The notes beneath the pieces were generated by a model. That model had not been told where the DNA came from, did no database searches, and was given only the letters and a program-made list of their open reading frames with translations. Shown one piece after another: positions 43,434 to 52,546 of a stretch of DNA of 64,000 bases. The position numbers and the translations under genes were made by a program. This stretch comes from Pandoraea anapnoica (GTDB taxonomy: Bacteria > Pseudomonadota > Gammaproteobacteria > Burkholderiales > Burkholderiaceae): positions 206,364 through 270,363 of the forward strand of contig NZ_CABPSP010000009.1 in the NCBI RefSeq assembly GCF_902459765.1. Reading direction: 5' to 3'. The number at the start of each line of letters is the position of its first letter. The stretch's first letter is position 1.

Positions 43434-44636
43434 ATGCCCAATTCCAATACACCCGGCGACGTGCTGTTCCTGCTGCTCGGCGCGATCCTGGTGCTTGCCA
43501 TGCACGCCGGTTTTGCGTTTCTCGAGCTTGGCACCGTCCGCAAGAAGAATCAGGTCAACGCGCTGGTCAAGATCCTCACGGACTTCGCCGTCTCGGGACT
43601 CGCGTATTTCTTCATCGGTTATCCGCTCGCCTATGGTGTCGACTTCTGGTCGAGCGCCACGGTGCTGTCCGAGCACAACGGCTACGCGCTGATCAAGTTC
43701 TTCTTTCTGCTGACGTTCGCGGCCGCCATCCCGGCCATCGTGTCGGGCGGCATTGCCGAGCGCGCCAAGTTTCATCCGCAGTCGGTGGCCACGTTCTTCC
43801 TCGTTGGCGTGATCTACCCCTTCTTCGAAGGCATCGCGTGGAATGGGCATCTCGGCATTCAGGACTGGCTCACCCAAACGCTCGGCGCACCCTTCCACGA
43901 CTTCGCAGGTTCGGTGGTCGTGCATGCGGTGGGGGGATGGATTGGTCTTGCTGCGGTGCTGCATCTGGGCGCACGGCGCGGGCGCTACAACGGTCAGGGT
44001 CAGGTCGCCGCGCATCCGCCGTCATCGATCCCATTCCTGGCACTTGGCGCATGGATTCTGATCGTCGGGTGGTTTGGCTTTAACGTGATGAGTGCCCAGC
44101 GCGTCGGAGGTATCTCGGGGCTCGTCGCCGTCAACTCCCTCATGGCGATGGTCGGCGGCACGCTCGTCGCAATGTGGGTGGGACGCGACGACCCCGGCTT
44201 CATCCATAACGGGCCGCTTGCGGGGCTCGTTGCGGTTTGTGCGGGGTCGGACGTCATGCACCCGCTCGGCGCGCTGGTCGTGGGCGCGGTTGCGGGCGGT
44301 CTGTTCGTGTGGCTGTTCACGGTGACGCAGAACCGTCTGCGCATCGACGACGTGCTTGGCGTGTGGCCGCTGCACGGCGTGTGCGGCATCTGGGGTGGGC
44401 TGGCGGCTGGCATCTTCGGACAGAAGGCGCTCGGTGGACTCGGCGGTGTGAGCTTCGTCGCGCAGATGGTCGGCACGGTGATGGGCGTGGCGATCGCCTT
44501 CGCCGGGGGCTACCTCGTGTATGGCGTGATCAAACGCATCACCGGTTTGCGGCTCGACGACGAACAGGAGTACTACGGCGCAGACCTCTCGATCCACAAG
44601 ATCACGGCCACGCCGGAGCGGGAAACGAATTGGTGA
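43434..44636 (+). CDS. amt: Ammonium transporter, Amt family
   Basis: 400-aa eleven-helix ammonium channel. The first channel His is in GSVVVHAVGGWIG and the second in HGVCGIWGG, the twin-His pair that relays ammonium; the N-terminal segment reads AFLELGTVRKKNQVNALVK, an Amt hallmark. Ammonium uptake under nitrogen limitation is expected and is consistent with the sigma-54/NtrC-type promoter upstream. No glnK follows (RND genes converge instead). The frame is open to 43212, but the part before 43434 is not Amt-like. Confidence 0.9.
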   Translation: MPNSNTPGDVLFLLLGAILVLAMHAGFAFLELGTVRKKNQVNALVKILTDFAVSGLAYFFIGYPLAYGVDFWSSATVLSEHNGYALIKFFFLLTFAAAIPAIVSGGIAERAKFHPQSVATFFLVGVIYPFFEGIAWNGHLGIQDWLTQTLGAPFHDFAGSVVVHAVGGWIGLAAVLHLGARRGRYNGQGQVAAHPPSSIPFLALGAWILIVGWFGFNVMSAQRVGGISGLVAVNSLMAMVGGTLVAMWVGRDDPGFIHNGPLAGLVAVCAGSDVMHPLGALVVGAVAGGLFVWLFTVTQNRLRIDDVLGVWPLHGVCGIWGGLAAGIFGQKALGGLGGVSFVAQMVGTVMGVAIAFAGGYLVYGVIKRITGLRLDDEQEYYGADLSIHKITATPERETNW

Positions 44637-44651
44637 GGGTTGTGATCGCAA

Positions 44652-44685
44652 ACAATTAAAGTTGTCAAAAATCAATTAAAGTTGT
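44652..44685. repeat. AT-rich direct repeat between amt and the RND operon
   Basis: CAATTAAAGTTGT (13 bp) occurs at 44653-44665 and 44673-44685, a 20-bp period (two helical turns). Each unit is itself a loose palindrome. It lies between convergent genes and is strikingly AT-rich for this genome; it may be terminator-like or a binding site. Confidence 0.55.
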
Positions 44686-44718
44686 TTGGTGGACTGCACA
44701 CCCAAACCTAGACGGCCG

Positions 44719-47700
44719 TCATTTCGATTTGGGGCGAAGGACTGCCTTAAGTAATGCGGGGAGCGCCAGAAGGACCAGCGGCATCTGAACGATAAGGCCC
44801 GCGATGATGGCCACCGCCAATGGCTGTTGCATGGCGGAGCCTTGTCCGATGGCGAACGCCAACGGCAGCAGGGCAAGAATCGCCGCCAACGTCGTCATCG
44901 CAATCGGACGAAGCCGATTCTGCCCGGCGACAATAAGCGCATCTTCCAACGGCATGCCCTCCCGAGTCAGGCTCTGAAGCTCCGATACATAGAAGATCGC
45001 CACCTCTGTCACGATGCCGATGATCATCGTCATCCCCATCATCGCTGTGATGTTCAACTCGATGCCGGTCGCCCACAAGCCGACGAATACCGCGCCAGCG
45101 GCCAGCATCGGCATGGCCAGCACAGCGGCCGCCACACGAAAGCGCTCGTAGAGGAACAGCAACAGCGCAAAAACCAGCGCGACGGCCGCCCCGAACACGA
45201 CCATCAGACCGTGAAACGCGATTTGCTGCTGCTCGTAGAGCCCGCCCAGCGCGTAGTAAGTCCCCTTCGGTAACAACGGTTGCGTGCTCAGCATCTGCTT
45301 CACATCGCCGATCACCGAGCCGAGATCGCGCCCGCTGATCCGGGCCGTCACCGCCACCATCGGCTTCAGGTTGTCCCGTTCAATCTCGGGTTGCCCGGTC
45401 ACAGGAACAAGTTTGGCCACGCGGTCCAGGGGAAACAGATGACCGTCGGGGGCACGCAGCAACAGTTGCGCGAGGCCGGTATCCGTCAGCGCCTTCGCAC
45501 CGGCCAGCTGAACGCGAATCCCCACGGCTTTGACGCCGACCTGATAGGTCGTCGCCACATTGCCTGCCAGCAGATCCGAAACCTGTTGGGCCACCCACTG
45601 CGGATCGACGCCCTGCGCCGCCGCTGCATCGGGCTGGATCCGGATGTCGAGCGCGTCACCGGCCGGATTGATGCCGTCATTGACATCGACAACGCCCGAC
45701 ACATGCGCGAGCGCCCCCGCGACCTTACGCGCCGTTGTCTCGAGCACCGCCTGATCGTCGCCGTAGATCTTGATTTGCACGGGTTGAGGCACCGCCGTCA
45801 GATCGCCGATGAGATCCTCCATCAGTTGGGCGAACTCAACGCTCACGCCGGGCACCCTGGCTTCCACCTGCGTGCGAATGTCATTCATGACGGTGTCGAT
45901 CGGTTGCCTGCTACCGGACTTCAACCGCACGAAGAAGTCCCCTCGATTCGGCTCGCCCAGACCACCGCCCAGCCCGGTTCCCGTGCGTCGCGAGTACGTC
46001 TGCACGTTCGGGTTGGACTGAACGATCTGCTCGATCTGGCGCACCAGTCGATCGCTTTCGGTCACCGATGTGCCGGGGGCCGTGTGATAGTCCAGCACGA
46101 AGCCCCCCTCGTCCATGCTCGGCATGAAGCCGCTGCCGACCTGCGTGAACGCAAATGCAGCGGCCACCGCGAGCGGGACGATCCCGAGCAGCATGCGTGA
46201 CGGGCGTAGCGTCAGTCCCCTGACGACGCGCGTGTAGCGCACGTCAACCCATCGCGCAATCTTCCCGCTGCTGTCCGCGTGGGCGTCTTTGGCCGTCAGC
46301 CAGTGATCGCAGAGCAGCGGGATCGCCAGCCATGTCACACAGAACGACACAAAGAGCGCGCTCGCCATCGTGATGGAAAGCGCCTTGAAGAATGCGCCCG
46401 TGACGCCGGTAAGAAAAGCCAGCGGCACAAAAATGATCAGTGTGGCTGCCGACGAACCGGCAAGCGGTCGCGTGAACTCAAGCGCCGCCGCCATGACGCG
46501 GCCGCGAAACTTCTCTGCGCCATGCTCGTGCATGCGCCGCACGATGTGCTCGATCATCACGATGGCGTCATCGATGATCAGACCGACAGCTGCCGCCATG
46601 CCGCCCAGCGTCATGATGTTGAGTCCCATGCCGAACAGATGGAGCACCAGAAACGTTGCCGCCATCACCACAGGCACCTGCGCGACAGCGATGGTGGTAA
46701 TTTTCCAGTTCCGCAGAAACAGCAGCAACGTGAAGGCGGCCAGCACTACACCGATGAGCATGGCGTCGCGAACGCTGGCCGCAGACGCGATGACAAGCTC
46801 ACTTTGGTCGTACCAGTTGGAGAGCTTCACGTCCGACGGTAACTGCGCCTTGAAGTCCGCCAGCTTTGCCTGAACGTCGCGTGCAATCGCCACGCTGTTG
46901 GCGCCCGGCTGCTGGTAGATGTTGAGCAGCACGGCATCGCGGCCGTTGGCGGTGACGCGCAGCCATTGCGGCACAGTCCCCTGCGTGATGTTCGCGACGT
47001 CCGACAAATGGATCGGTCCGCCCGGCGTGTTCGCCACAACCACCTTGCCAAGCGTCTCCGGTGACGTCAACGACGCGTGGGCGATGGCCAAATACAGCTT
47101 GTCGTGATCTTCGAGCCGACCGCTCGCGAGCAGCACGTTGCTTGCCCCAACCGCCTTGACCACGTCGCCAATCGCCAGATTGTGGGCCGCGAGCCGAAGC
47201 GGGTCGACGGTGACCTCAAGCTCGTCCTGCGCGCCGCCTGCGGCCTCGACTCTCGCCACCCCGGCCACGGCCGACAACAGCGGACGCAACTGATATTGGG
47301 CAAGGTTGTACAGCTCCGAAGGAGAGCGTTTCGCACTTGTCAGGCTATAGGCAATGACCGGAAACACCGTCGGGTCCATTCGCCGGACCCGCGTTGACGT
47401 CCCGGCCGGTAGTGAGGGCAACGTCTCCGCGATGGCCGACTGAATCTGAAGCGTGGCCAACGCCATGTCGGTGCCCCAGTCGAAGTTCACCGCAATCTCG
47501 GCGCTGCCACGACTCGTTCGGGACGTCACGCCGCGCACGTTCGGCGCACGATGCAGCGCCTCTTCGACCGGCATGGTGACGAGCGTCGCCATTTGCTCGG
47601 CGGGACGGTCACCCGCGTCCAGCGACACAACGACACGCGGAAACGCAACGTCCGGAAACAGCGAAATCGGCAACTGCGTCGACATGAGTGCGCCTGCAAT

Positions 47701-47766
47701 TGCGATCATCGATACGACGAACAGCAACGAGCGCCTGTGCGCCTGCATCCATTGCACGAAACTCAT
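44719..47766 (-). CDS. RND-type efflux pump inner-membrane subunit
   Basis: 1015-aa RND transporter with two repeats, each a first helix (e.g. SLLFVVSMIAIAGALMSTQLPISLFPD), a large periplasmic loop and six further helices. The Asp-Asp proton relay of helix 4, Asp399-Asp400 in VGLIIDDAIVMIEH, is intact and resembles hydrophobe/amphiphile exporters (AcrB D407-D408) rather than the CusA/CzcA pattern, although overall the protein is shorter than typical AcrB pumps. It works with the adaptor and TolC-family genes just upstream. Stop-start TGATG overlap with the adaptor gene. Substrate unknown. Confidence 0.9.
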   Translation of the reverse strand: MSFVQWMQAHRRSLLFVVSMIAIAGALMSTQLPISLFPDVAFPRVVVSLDAGDRPAEQMATLVTMPVEEALHRAPNVRGVTSRTSRGSAEIAVNFDWGTDMALATLQIQSAIAETLPSLPAGTSTRVRRMDPTVFPVIAYSLTSAKRSPSELYNLAQYQLRPLLSAVAGVARVEAAGGAQDELEVTVDPLRLAAHNLAIGDVVKAVGASNVLLASGRLEDHDKLYLAIAHASLTSPETLGKVVVANTPGGPIHLSDVANITQGTVPQWLRVTANGRDAVLLNIYQQPGANSVAIARDVQAKLADFKAQLPSDVKLSNWYDQSELVIASAASVRDAMLIGVVLAAFTLLLFLRNWKITTIAVAQVPVVMAATFLVLHLFGMGLNIMTLGGMAAAVGLIIDDAIVMIEHIVRRMHEHGAEKFRGRVMAAALEFTRPLAGSSAATLIIFVPLAFLTGVTGAFFKALSITMASALFVSFCVTWLAIPLLCDHWLTAKDAHADSSGKIARWVDVRYTRVVRGLTLRPSRMLLGIVPLAVAAAFAFTQVGSGFMPSMDEGGFVLDYHTAPGTSVTESDRLVRQIEQIVQSNPNVQTYSRRTGTGLGGGLGEPNRGDFFVRLKSGSRQPIDTVMNDIRTQVEARVPGVSVEFAQLMEDLIGDLTAVPQPVQIKIYGDDQAVLETTARKVAGALAHVSGVVDVNDGINPAGDALDIRIQPDAAAAQGVDPQWVAQQVSDLLAGNVATTYQVGVKAVGIRVQLAGAKALTDTGLAQLLLRAPDGHLFPLDRVAKLVPVTGQPEIERDNLKPMVAVTARISGRDLGSVIGDVKQMLSTQPLLPKGTYYALGGLYEQQQIAFHGLMVVFGAAVALVFALLLFLYERFRVAAAVLAMPMLAAGAVFVGLWATGIELNITAMMGMTMIIGIVTEVAIFYVSELQSLTREGMPLEDALIVAGQNRLRPIAMTTLAAILALLPLAFAIGQGSAMQQPLAVAIIAGLIVQMPLVLLALPALLKAVLRPKSK

Positions 47767-48878
47767 CAGTGGTCTCCTGCGACGGTCACCGTCATGCCTT
47801 CGGTCAGCTCGTAGTTGCCTGCCACGACGACCGGTGCCCCTTTGAGCAAATCGCCGTCGACACCGTACTTCTCCCCGGCATCGACTTCCGGACGCACCGC
47901 GATTCGGTGCGCGCGGTGCAAGCCGTCGATCTGGAAGAGATACGCGCCGTCCTTGTCGCGAAGCACGGCGCTGCGCGGTACGATCCAGTGTTGCGCCGGT
48001 CGCGTCTGGATAGATGCACTCACGCGCGTGCCGGGAATCAGGCCCGGGCTCGCGGGCACATAGGCCGTCACAACCACAGCCTGCGTGACCGGATCGATGG
48101 CTGCACCGATGGTCGCGACGCGTCCGGAGACGACACCGCCCGTCAGATTGGCCGAGACCCGCCGGACCTCGACCACGTCCCCCGGTTGGATACTGGCCGC
48201 GAGAGACGGCTCGACGTTCAGGACAAGGTTCGGCACCTGCGCGTGCTGCGCGTCGCGCGCCAGAAGGCCAAGCGGTGCACCGCTTGCAACCTGATCGCCC
48301 TGCCCCGCATTCAGTTGAACCACAACGCCGTCAAAGGGCGCGCGCACCGTTTGCGTTCCGTTCGTCGCGCCGACACGCTGTTGAACTGCCTCGGCCTGCA
48401 CGGCGTCATCCAGCGATTTTTGCGCCGCGTCGAGTTGCGATTGCGTCGCCAAATGGGTGTCGTAAAGCGCGCGCGTATGCGACAGCTCTCGTCGGGCCGC
48501 CGCCAGTGCCGTACTCGCCTGATCGCGCGCGAGGGTCGCGGCAGCGTCCGCCACCACGTCCATCAACGGCGTGCCCTTGGCGACCCGCTGACCGGGCGCA
48601 ACGCGAAGCGCCACGATCCGCACCGTATAGGGCAGCGTGACGGACTGGACCGCCGCGCCGGATGCCGACACGGCACCGTACGCGCTGACCGGTTGTGCAA
48701 TCACCGCTTGCCTCACGGGTAACGCCGTCACCGAGACGGTGGCGGCATCCGCCGCCGCGCTTGCGCTGAACGTGGCGAGCAGACAGCCAAGACCGAGTAC
48801 AACGGCCTGCCCCAACGAGAGAATTTGCGGGCGTGCACCGGCCCATCGGCGCGCGGCCGCTTGTTCATTTCGGTTCAT
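47766..48878 (-). CDS. RND periplasmic adaptor (membrane-fusion protein)
   Basis: 370 aa with an N-terminal signal/anchor (LGQAVVLGLGCLLATFSASAAA), biotinyl-lipoyl-like half-motifs RIVALRVAPGQRVAKGTPLMDV and TVRAPFDGVVVQLNAGQGDQVASG, a coiled-coil hairpin between (LDAAQKSLDDAVQAEAVQQR) and a beta-barrel/MPD region ending GMTVTVAG. It links the RND pump to the outer-membrane channel. Start at 48878 has AAGGAG upstream; the open frame before it overlaps the TolC gene's end (14 bp overlap with the chosen start). Confidence 0.88.
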   Translation of the reverse strand: MNRNEQAAARRWAGARPQILSLGQAVVLGLGCLLATFSASAAADAATVSVTALPVRQAVIAQPVSAYGAVSASGAAVQSVTLPYTVRIVALRVAPGQRVAKGTPLMDVVADAAATLARDQASTALAAARRELSHTRALYDTHLATQSQLDAAQKSLDDAVQAEAVQQRVGATNGTQTVRAPFDGVVVQLNAGQGDQVASGAPLGLLARDAQHAQVPNLVLNVEPSLAASIQPGDVVEVRRVSANLTGGVVSGRVATIGAAIDPVTQAVVVTAYVPASPGLIPGTRVSASIQTRPAQHWIVPRSAVLRDKDGAYLFQIDGLHRAHRIAVRPEVDAGEKYGVDGDLLKGAPVVVAGNYELTEGMTVTVAGDH

Positions 48879-50259
48879 GATTGGACTCCTTGGACGGGGT
48901 GCTTTCGGACACCATGGCCAGCCCGGCCAGCGTTTCGATGGTGATGTCCTGCTCTTCGATGGCCTCACGCAGCGACAACGCCTCGATGGACTTTGCCAAC
49001 CACGCCAGACGACTGTCGGTATAGGCAGAGAGCGTTAGATTGCGGGCTTGAAACTCGCGGGTTGCGTCGGCGCTCACTTGCGACAGACCGGGAAGCACGC
49101 TTTCGACGTCGCGAAGCTGCGTACGCGAAATCGTGCGATCCGCACGCAACCGAGCGATATCGGCATAGGCCTGATTCAGACGAATCTGGTACTCGTCGTG
49201 CAGCCGGTTGCGCGTCGCGGATTCGATGGCGACGTTGCCCTGATTTCGATTGAAGATGGGCAGGCTCAGATTGATCTGAAAGCCCGAGGTGTAGACGTTC
49301 GAGGTGTCACGCGCTCGAACAAAGCCAACCGTCAGGCTTGGGAACTGCTTGAGAATGGCCTGCCGATACTGCGCATCCTGCGCCGCATAACCTTGTGCCA
49401 GCGCCAGCAAATCTGCACGACGTTGTGCGAGATGGCCAGCGGCTTCATCCAGCGCGACGTCGGACGCCGCAGCATCGCGCGCACCGCCGATCAGCGTGAG
49501 TTCCGTCTCCGGCGACAAGCCGAGCAACGCGTTGAGATCGGCATGCGCCTGAAGATCTGCATGCTGCAAGTCGGTGTATTGCTTGCGGGTATCCTGCGCG
49601 GAGGTTAGTGCTGCGCTGACGTTATCCGAGGTCAGATTGCCCGCGCTGACCGCCACCCGATAGGTCTCATATCGAGCCTGCGCTAGTTCACTCGCCTGAC
49701 GCGCCAACGGGAGCAGTTCATCCTGCATGCGGACCTTCGCGAACAGGCGGCGGGCCTGAGCGATGATCTGCTGCTCCTGCCAGAGCAGTCCAAGATCGAG
49801 CTTACCGACGTTATGTTCCGCCACGGCTTTCGCCCCGGGAATCGAGGCAATCGCCATCAGATCCATACTGACGCCGTAGTTAAACGCACGCGTCGCATTA
49901 CTGCCACCCGGGGTCACGTAATCGCTCGATATCCCCACCTGCGGATCGGGCAGCAATCCAGCGGCGTAAGACTGCACATGGGCAATCCCCAGATCGTCGC
50001 GCGCCAGTTTCAGGTCGGGATTATTCGAGACGGCAAGCATCGCCACCTCGACACTGTCCAGACCGTCCGACGGATCGAAGTGGTGCGCCGCCAGCGCGGG
50101 AAAGCGCAACGTTGCGGCGTCGATGGGAATGCGGCTGACGTTCGACGGGACATTTGGCTGCGTCGGCAGAGGCACAGCGCGATACATCGTGCAGCCGCCG
50201 AGCAGTACAGCGCTCAGTAGTGTCGAACCAGCGACGATACAACAGGGTCTGGATAGCAA
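48865..50259 (-). CDS. TolC-family outer-membrane efflux lipoprotein
   Basis: 464 aa with lipobox LLGGC (Cys23), then the two OEP repeats of helical/barrel type. Both repeats are rich in coiled-coil heptads (ARQASELAQARYETYRVAVSAG; RTISRTQLRDVESVLPGLSQ). It forms the trimeric exit duct for the RND pump encoded next. First gene of the leftward efflux operon; preceded by a direct-repeat CTTAAG box and a TAGAAT -10. Closest in style to OprM/CusC-like channels. Confidence 0.88.
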   Translation of the reverse strand: MLSRPCCIVAGSTLLSAVLLGGCTMYRAVPLPTQPNVPSNVSRIPIDAATLRFPALAAHHFDPSDGLDSVEVAMLAVSNNPDLKLARDDLGIAHVQSYAAGLLPDPQVGISSDYVTPGGSNATRAFNYGVSMDLMAIASIPGAKAVAEHNVGKLDLGLLWQEQQIIAQARRLFAKVRMQDELLPLARQASELAQARYETYRVAVSAGNLTSDNVSAALTSAQDTRKQYTDLQHADLQAHADLNALLGLSPETELTLIGGARDAAASDVALDEAAGHLAQRRADLLALAQGYAAQDAQYRQAILKQFPSLTVGFVRARDTSNVYTSGFQINLSLPIFNRNQGNVAIESATRNRLHDEYQIRLNQAYADIARLRADRTISRTQLRDVESVLPGLSQVSADATREFQARNLTLSAYTDSRLAWLAKSIEALSLREAIEEQDITIETLAGLAMVSESTPSKESNHEPK

Positions 50260-50298
50260 TCTGGGCCTCCAACGGCAAGGAGTGGTGACGTTGGGGCG

Positions 50299-50332
50299 AT
50301 TCTAGAAAGCGGTCCCTTAAGAACTGCTTAAG
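50299..50332 (-). promoter_or_regulatory. response-regulator box and -10 of the RND efflux operon
   Basis: CTTAAG-N5-CTTAAG (50316-50332), then 11 bp, then TAGAAT (50299-50304) when read leftward. The 11-bp repeat spacing is the signature of OmpR-family binding sites such as PmrA/QseB boxes. The proximal half-site occupies the -35 region, as for activators of this class. Confidence 0.65.
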
Positions 50333-50381
50333 CAAGCCATACAAGCGGGGGCATTGCCCGTGAACGGCACGACGGCCACCG

Positions 50382-50415
50382 GTTAAGCATCTCCTAAGGA
50401 AAGCGGTGGCAGAAT
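50382..50415 (+). promoter_or_regulatory. response-regulator box and -10 of the two-component operon
   Basis: GTTAAG-CATCT-CCTAAG (50382-50398), then 11 bp, then CAGAAT (50410-50415). Same 11-bp spacing and same distance to the -10 as the mirror box on the efflux side; autoregulation by the adjacent response regulator is likely. Confidence 0.6.
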
Positions 50416-50469
50416 GCCTGTTTATCGAGTTGCGACTCACGGCATGTTGGCGTTTGGGGAAACTACGGG

Positions 50470-51132
50470 ATGAGACTACTGCTGGTCGAAGACGACCCGA
50501 TGATCGCCGAAACGGTGCAGGACGCCATGCGTAGCGAAGGGCATGCCGTGGACTGGGCAGCCGATGGCCGTGCGGCGGAATTGTCGTTGGGCAATGCCGT
50601 CTACGAGCTGGTGCTGCTTGATCTGGGGCTACCGAAACAGGACGGCATCGAAGTTCTGAAACACTATCGCAAGGCCGGTGGCACGTCTCCCGTCCTGATT
50701 CTCACGGCCCGCGACGCCCTGACGGATCGCGTGCAGGGGCTGGATGCCGGTGCAGACGACTATCTGGTCAAACCGTTCGAACTGGACGAGCTGGCCGCCC
50801 GGGTCAGAGCGCTGGGCCGTCGCAGAGTCGGACAGGCCGCACCGCTCTACGTACATGGCACGCTGACGCTGGACCCTTCCGCCCATACGGTTTCACTTGA
50901 TGGGGAGGCGGTCGACCTTCTCCCCCGCGAATTCGCGTTGCTCTGCGCGTTGATAGAAACGCCGACGCACGTCTTCACCCGGCGTGAGCTCGAAGAGAAG
51001 CTCTATGGCTGGGGAGAGGAAGTCGGCAGCAACACGATCGAGGTGCACGTTCATGGCTTGCGGCGAAAGATCGGGGCGCAGCGCATCGTCACCGTTCGCG
51101 GCGTGGGATATCGCATGGCACAAACCCAATGA
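50470..51132 (+). CDS. OmpR-family response regulator (QseB/PmrA-like)
   Basis: 220 aa: receiver domain (1-115) with acidic pocket EDD (7-9), phosphoacceptor Asp51 and the Lys of LVKPFELDEL, then the winged-helix Trans_reg_C domain ending VRGVGYRMA. Closest in style to QseB/PmrA/TctD. It is co-transcribed with the sensor kinase (4-bp overlap) and divergent from the RND efflux operon, whose promoter carries a matching direct-repeat box, so it probably activates the pump and its own operon. Confidence 0.92.
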   Translation: MRLLLVEDDPMIAETVQDAMRSEGHAVDWAADGRAAELSLGNAVYELVLLDLGLPKQDGIEVLKHYRKAGGTSPVLILTARDALTDRVQGLDAGADDYLVKPFELDELAARVRALGRRRVGQAAPLYVHGTLTLDPSAHTVSLDGEAVDLLPREFALLCALIETPTHVFTRRELEEKLYGWGEEVGSNTIEVHVHGLRRKIGAQRIVTVRGVGYRMAQTQ

Positions 51133-52457
51133 AATCGATCCGCTGGCGGCTGATCGTCTGGCTGGTGGCAGGGCTGGTTTTGCTTGCGCTCGTCGCAGGA
51201 TACGCCCTGTATCGTACGGCCCGGAACGAGGCCGCAGAACTGTTCGACTACGAGTTGCGCACGGTGGCACTGTCATTGCCGGTCACGTCAGCGGATGGCG
51301 AAATACCGAAGTCGCCGGACAGCGCCGACTGGGGCGGGCTTGCCGAGGATCGCCTGCTGATACAACGTTGGGACAGCGATAACAAGCCGCAGTACCACAA
51401 CGAAGCCGCGTTATCGATGCCGCGCCTGACATCGGGATTCCACGAAAAGGAATGGGACGAGACGCACTGGCGCACGTACGGCATCCAGCTTCCCGACCGA
51501 TACGTTCAGGTCGCGCAGCCGATTGCGGTGCGCGATACGTTAGCCGTCGGCATGGCGCTTCGCATCATTGCCCCGCTCTGGATGCTCGTGCCGTTCATCG
51601 TTCTGTTCGTCCTCTGGGTCGTCTCCAAAGGACTGCAACCGATCTCGGCGATCTCGCGCTCTGTCGCGCAACGCTCGTACGAGTCGCTTTCGCCCTTGCA
51701 CTTCGAGCAAGCCATTCCGAGTGAAATCGCATCACTGGTCGATTCGCTGAACGATCTTCTCGCGAGGCTGGATCAGGCGGCGTCGGCACAGCGCGTCTTC
51801 ATCGCCAACGCCGCCCATGAGCTTCGTTCACCACTGGCTGCGCTTAAGCTCCAGTTGCAGCACGCGAACCTTCAGGGGGCCTTAGGTGCCAACCCGGTCG
51901 TCGTCGCAAAGCTGGAGGGCAGGCTTAATCGACTGATTCATCTCGTGCAACAGTTACTCGACCTCGCCCGGGCAGACGCCGACCAGATCGATATTCGGAA
52001 CGTTGTGGATGTCAGGGCCATCGCGGAACATGTCGTGGCCGATTATTCCTTCATCGCAGAGAGTCGTAACGTCGATCTCGGGCTGGTCGGATCAGACGGC
52101 CCGCTTCACATCCACGGCGACGGCACCAGCCTCACCATGCTGTTGGCGAATCTTGTCGACAACGCCCTTCGTCATACGCCGCAAGGCGGTGCCGTCGATG
52201 TGCGACTATCGAGCGATAACAATGGCGTGACACTGGAAGTGATCGATACCGGACCGGGTGTCGCGCCGAATGAACTAGATAAGGTCACCACACGGTTCTA
52301 TCGGGGTGACGAAGCGGTCGGGCAAGGCAGCGGCCTGGGGTTGTCGATTGTCAGTCGGGTCGCTGAGCGTCATCGTGCACGACTGGTGCTGGAGAATCGA
52401 ACAGACCGGACGGGCCTGATTGCGCGCGTGGCACCGTTGTCGGCGGCTGACGCCTGA
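51129..52457 (+). CDS. Sensor histidine kinase (QseC-like)
   Basis: 442 aa. Two membrane helices (about 9-26 and 147-165) frame a periplasmic sensing domain of about 120 aa; a HAMP-like linker follows, then the H-box ANAAHELRSPLAALK (phospho-His230), and an HATPase with N box LVDNALRHTP, G1 DTGPGV and G2 GQGSGLGLSI. Phosphorylates the partner regulator. ATG overlaps the regulator's stop by 4 bp. Signal unknown; substrate of the pump is a reasonable guess. Confidence 0.9.
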   Translation: MKSIRWRLIVWLVAGLVLLALVAGYALYRTARNEAAELFDYELRTVALSLPVTSADGEIPKSPDSADWGGLAEDRLLIQRWDSDNKPQYHNEAALSMPRLTSGFHEKEWDETHWRTYGIQLPDRYVQVAQPIAVRDTLAVGMALRIIAPLWMLVPFIVLFVLWVVSKGLQPISAISRSVAQRSYESLSPLHFEQAIPSEIASLVDSLNDLLARLDQAASAQRVFIANAAHELRSPLAALKLQLQHANLQGALGANPVVVAKLEGRLNRLIHLVQQLLDLARADADQIDIRNVVDVRAIAEHVVADYSFIAESRNVDLGLVGSDGPLHIHGDGTSLTMLLANLVDNALRHTPQGGAVDVRLSSDNNGVTLEVIDTGPGVAPNELDKVTTRFYRGDEAVGQGSGLGLSIVSRVAERHRARLVLENRTDRTGLIARVAPLSAADA

Positions 52458-52499
52458 GCGGTGCCTTCATGCGGGCTGCCGGTCGACATCGCAAACGGA

Positions 52500-52521
52500 G
52501 CCGGCGGCAATCGCCGCCGGC
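52500..52521. terminator. convergent hairpin between kinase and haemagglutinin genes
   Basis: GCCGGCGGC / GCCGCCGGC, a perfect 9-bp stem with AATC loop, lies between two converging stop codons. No T-run on the + side; a short TCCGTTTGC follows on the leftward side. Probable bidirectional terminator. Confidence 0.6.
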
Positions 52522-52546
52522 CCCTTCCGTCAAACTCCTTCCCGCC

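Noticed and set aside
44719-47766. CusA/CzcA heavy-metal RND pump
   Set aside because: Helix-4 carries the Asp-Asp pair of hydrophobe/amphiphile pumps; no metal-binding Met/His clusters or metal genes nearby.
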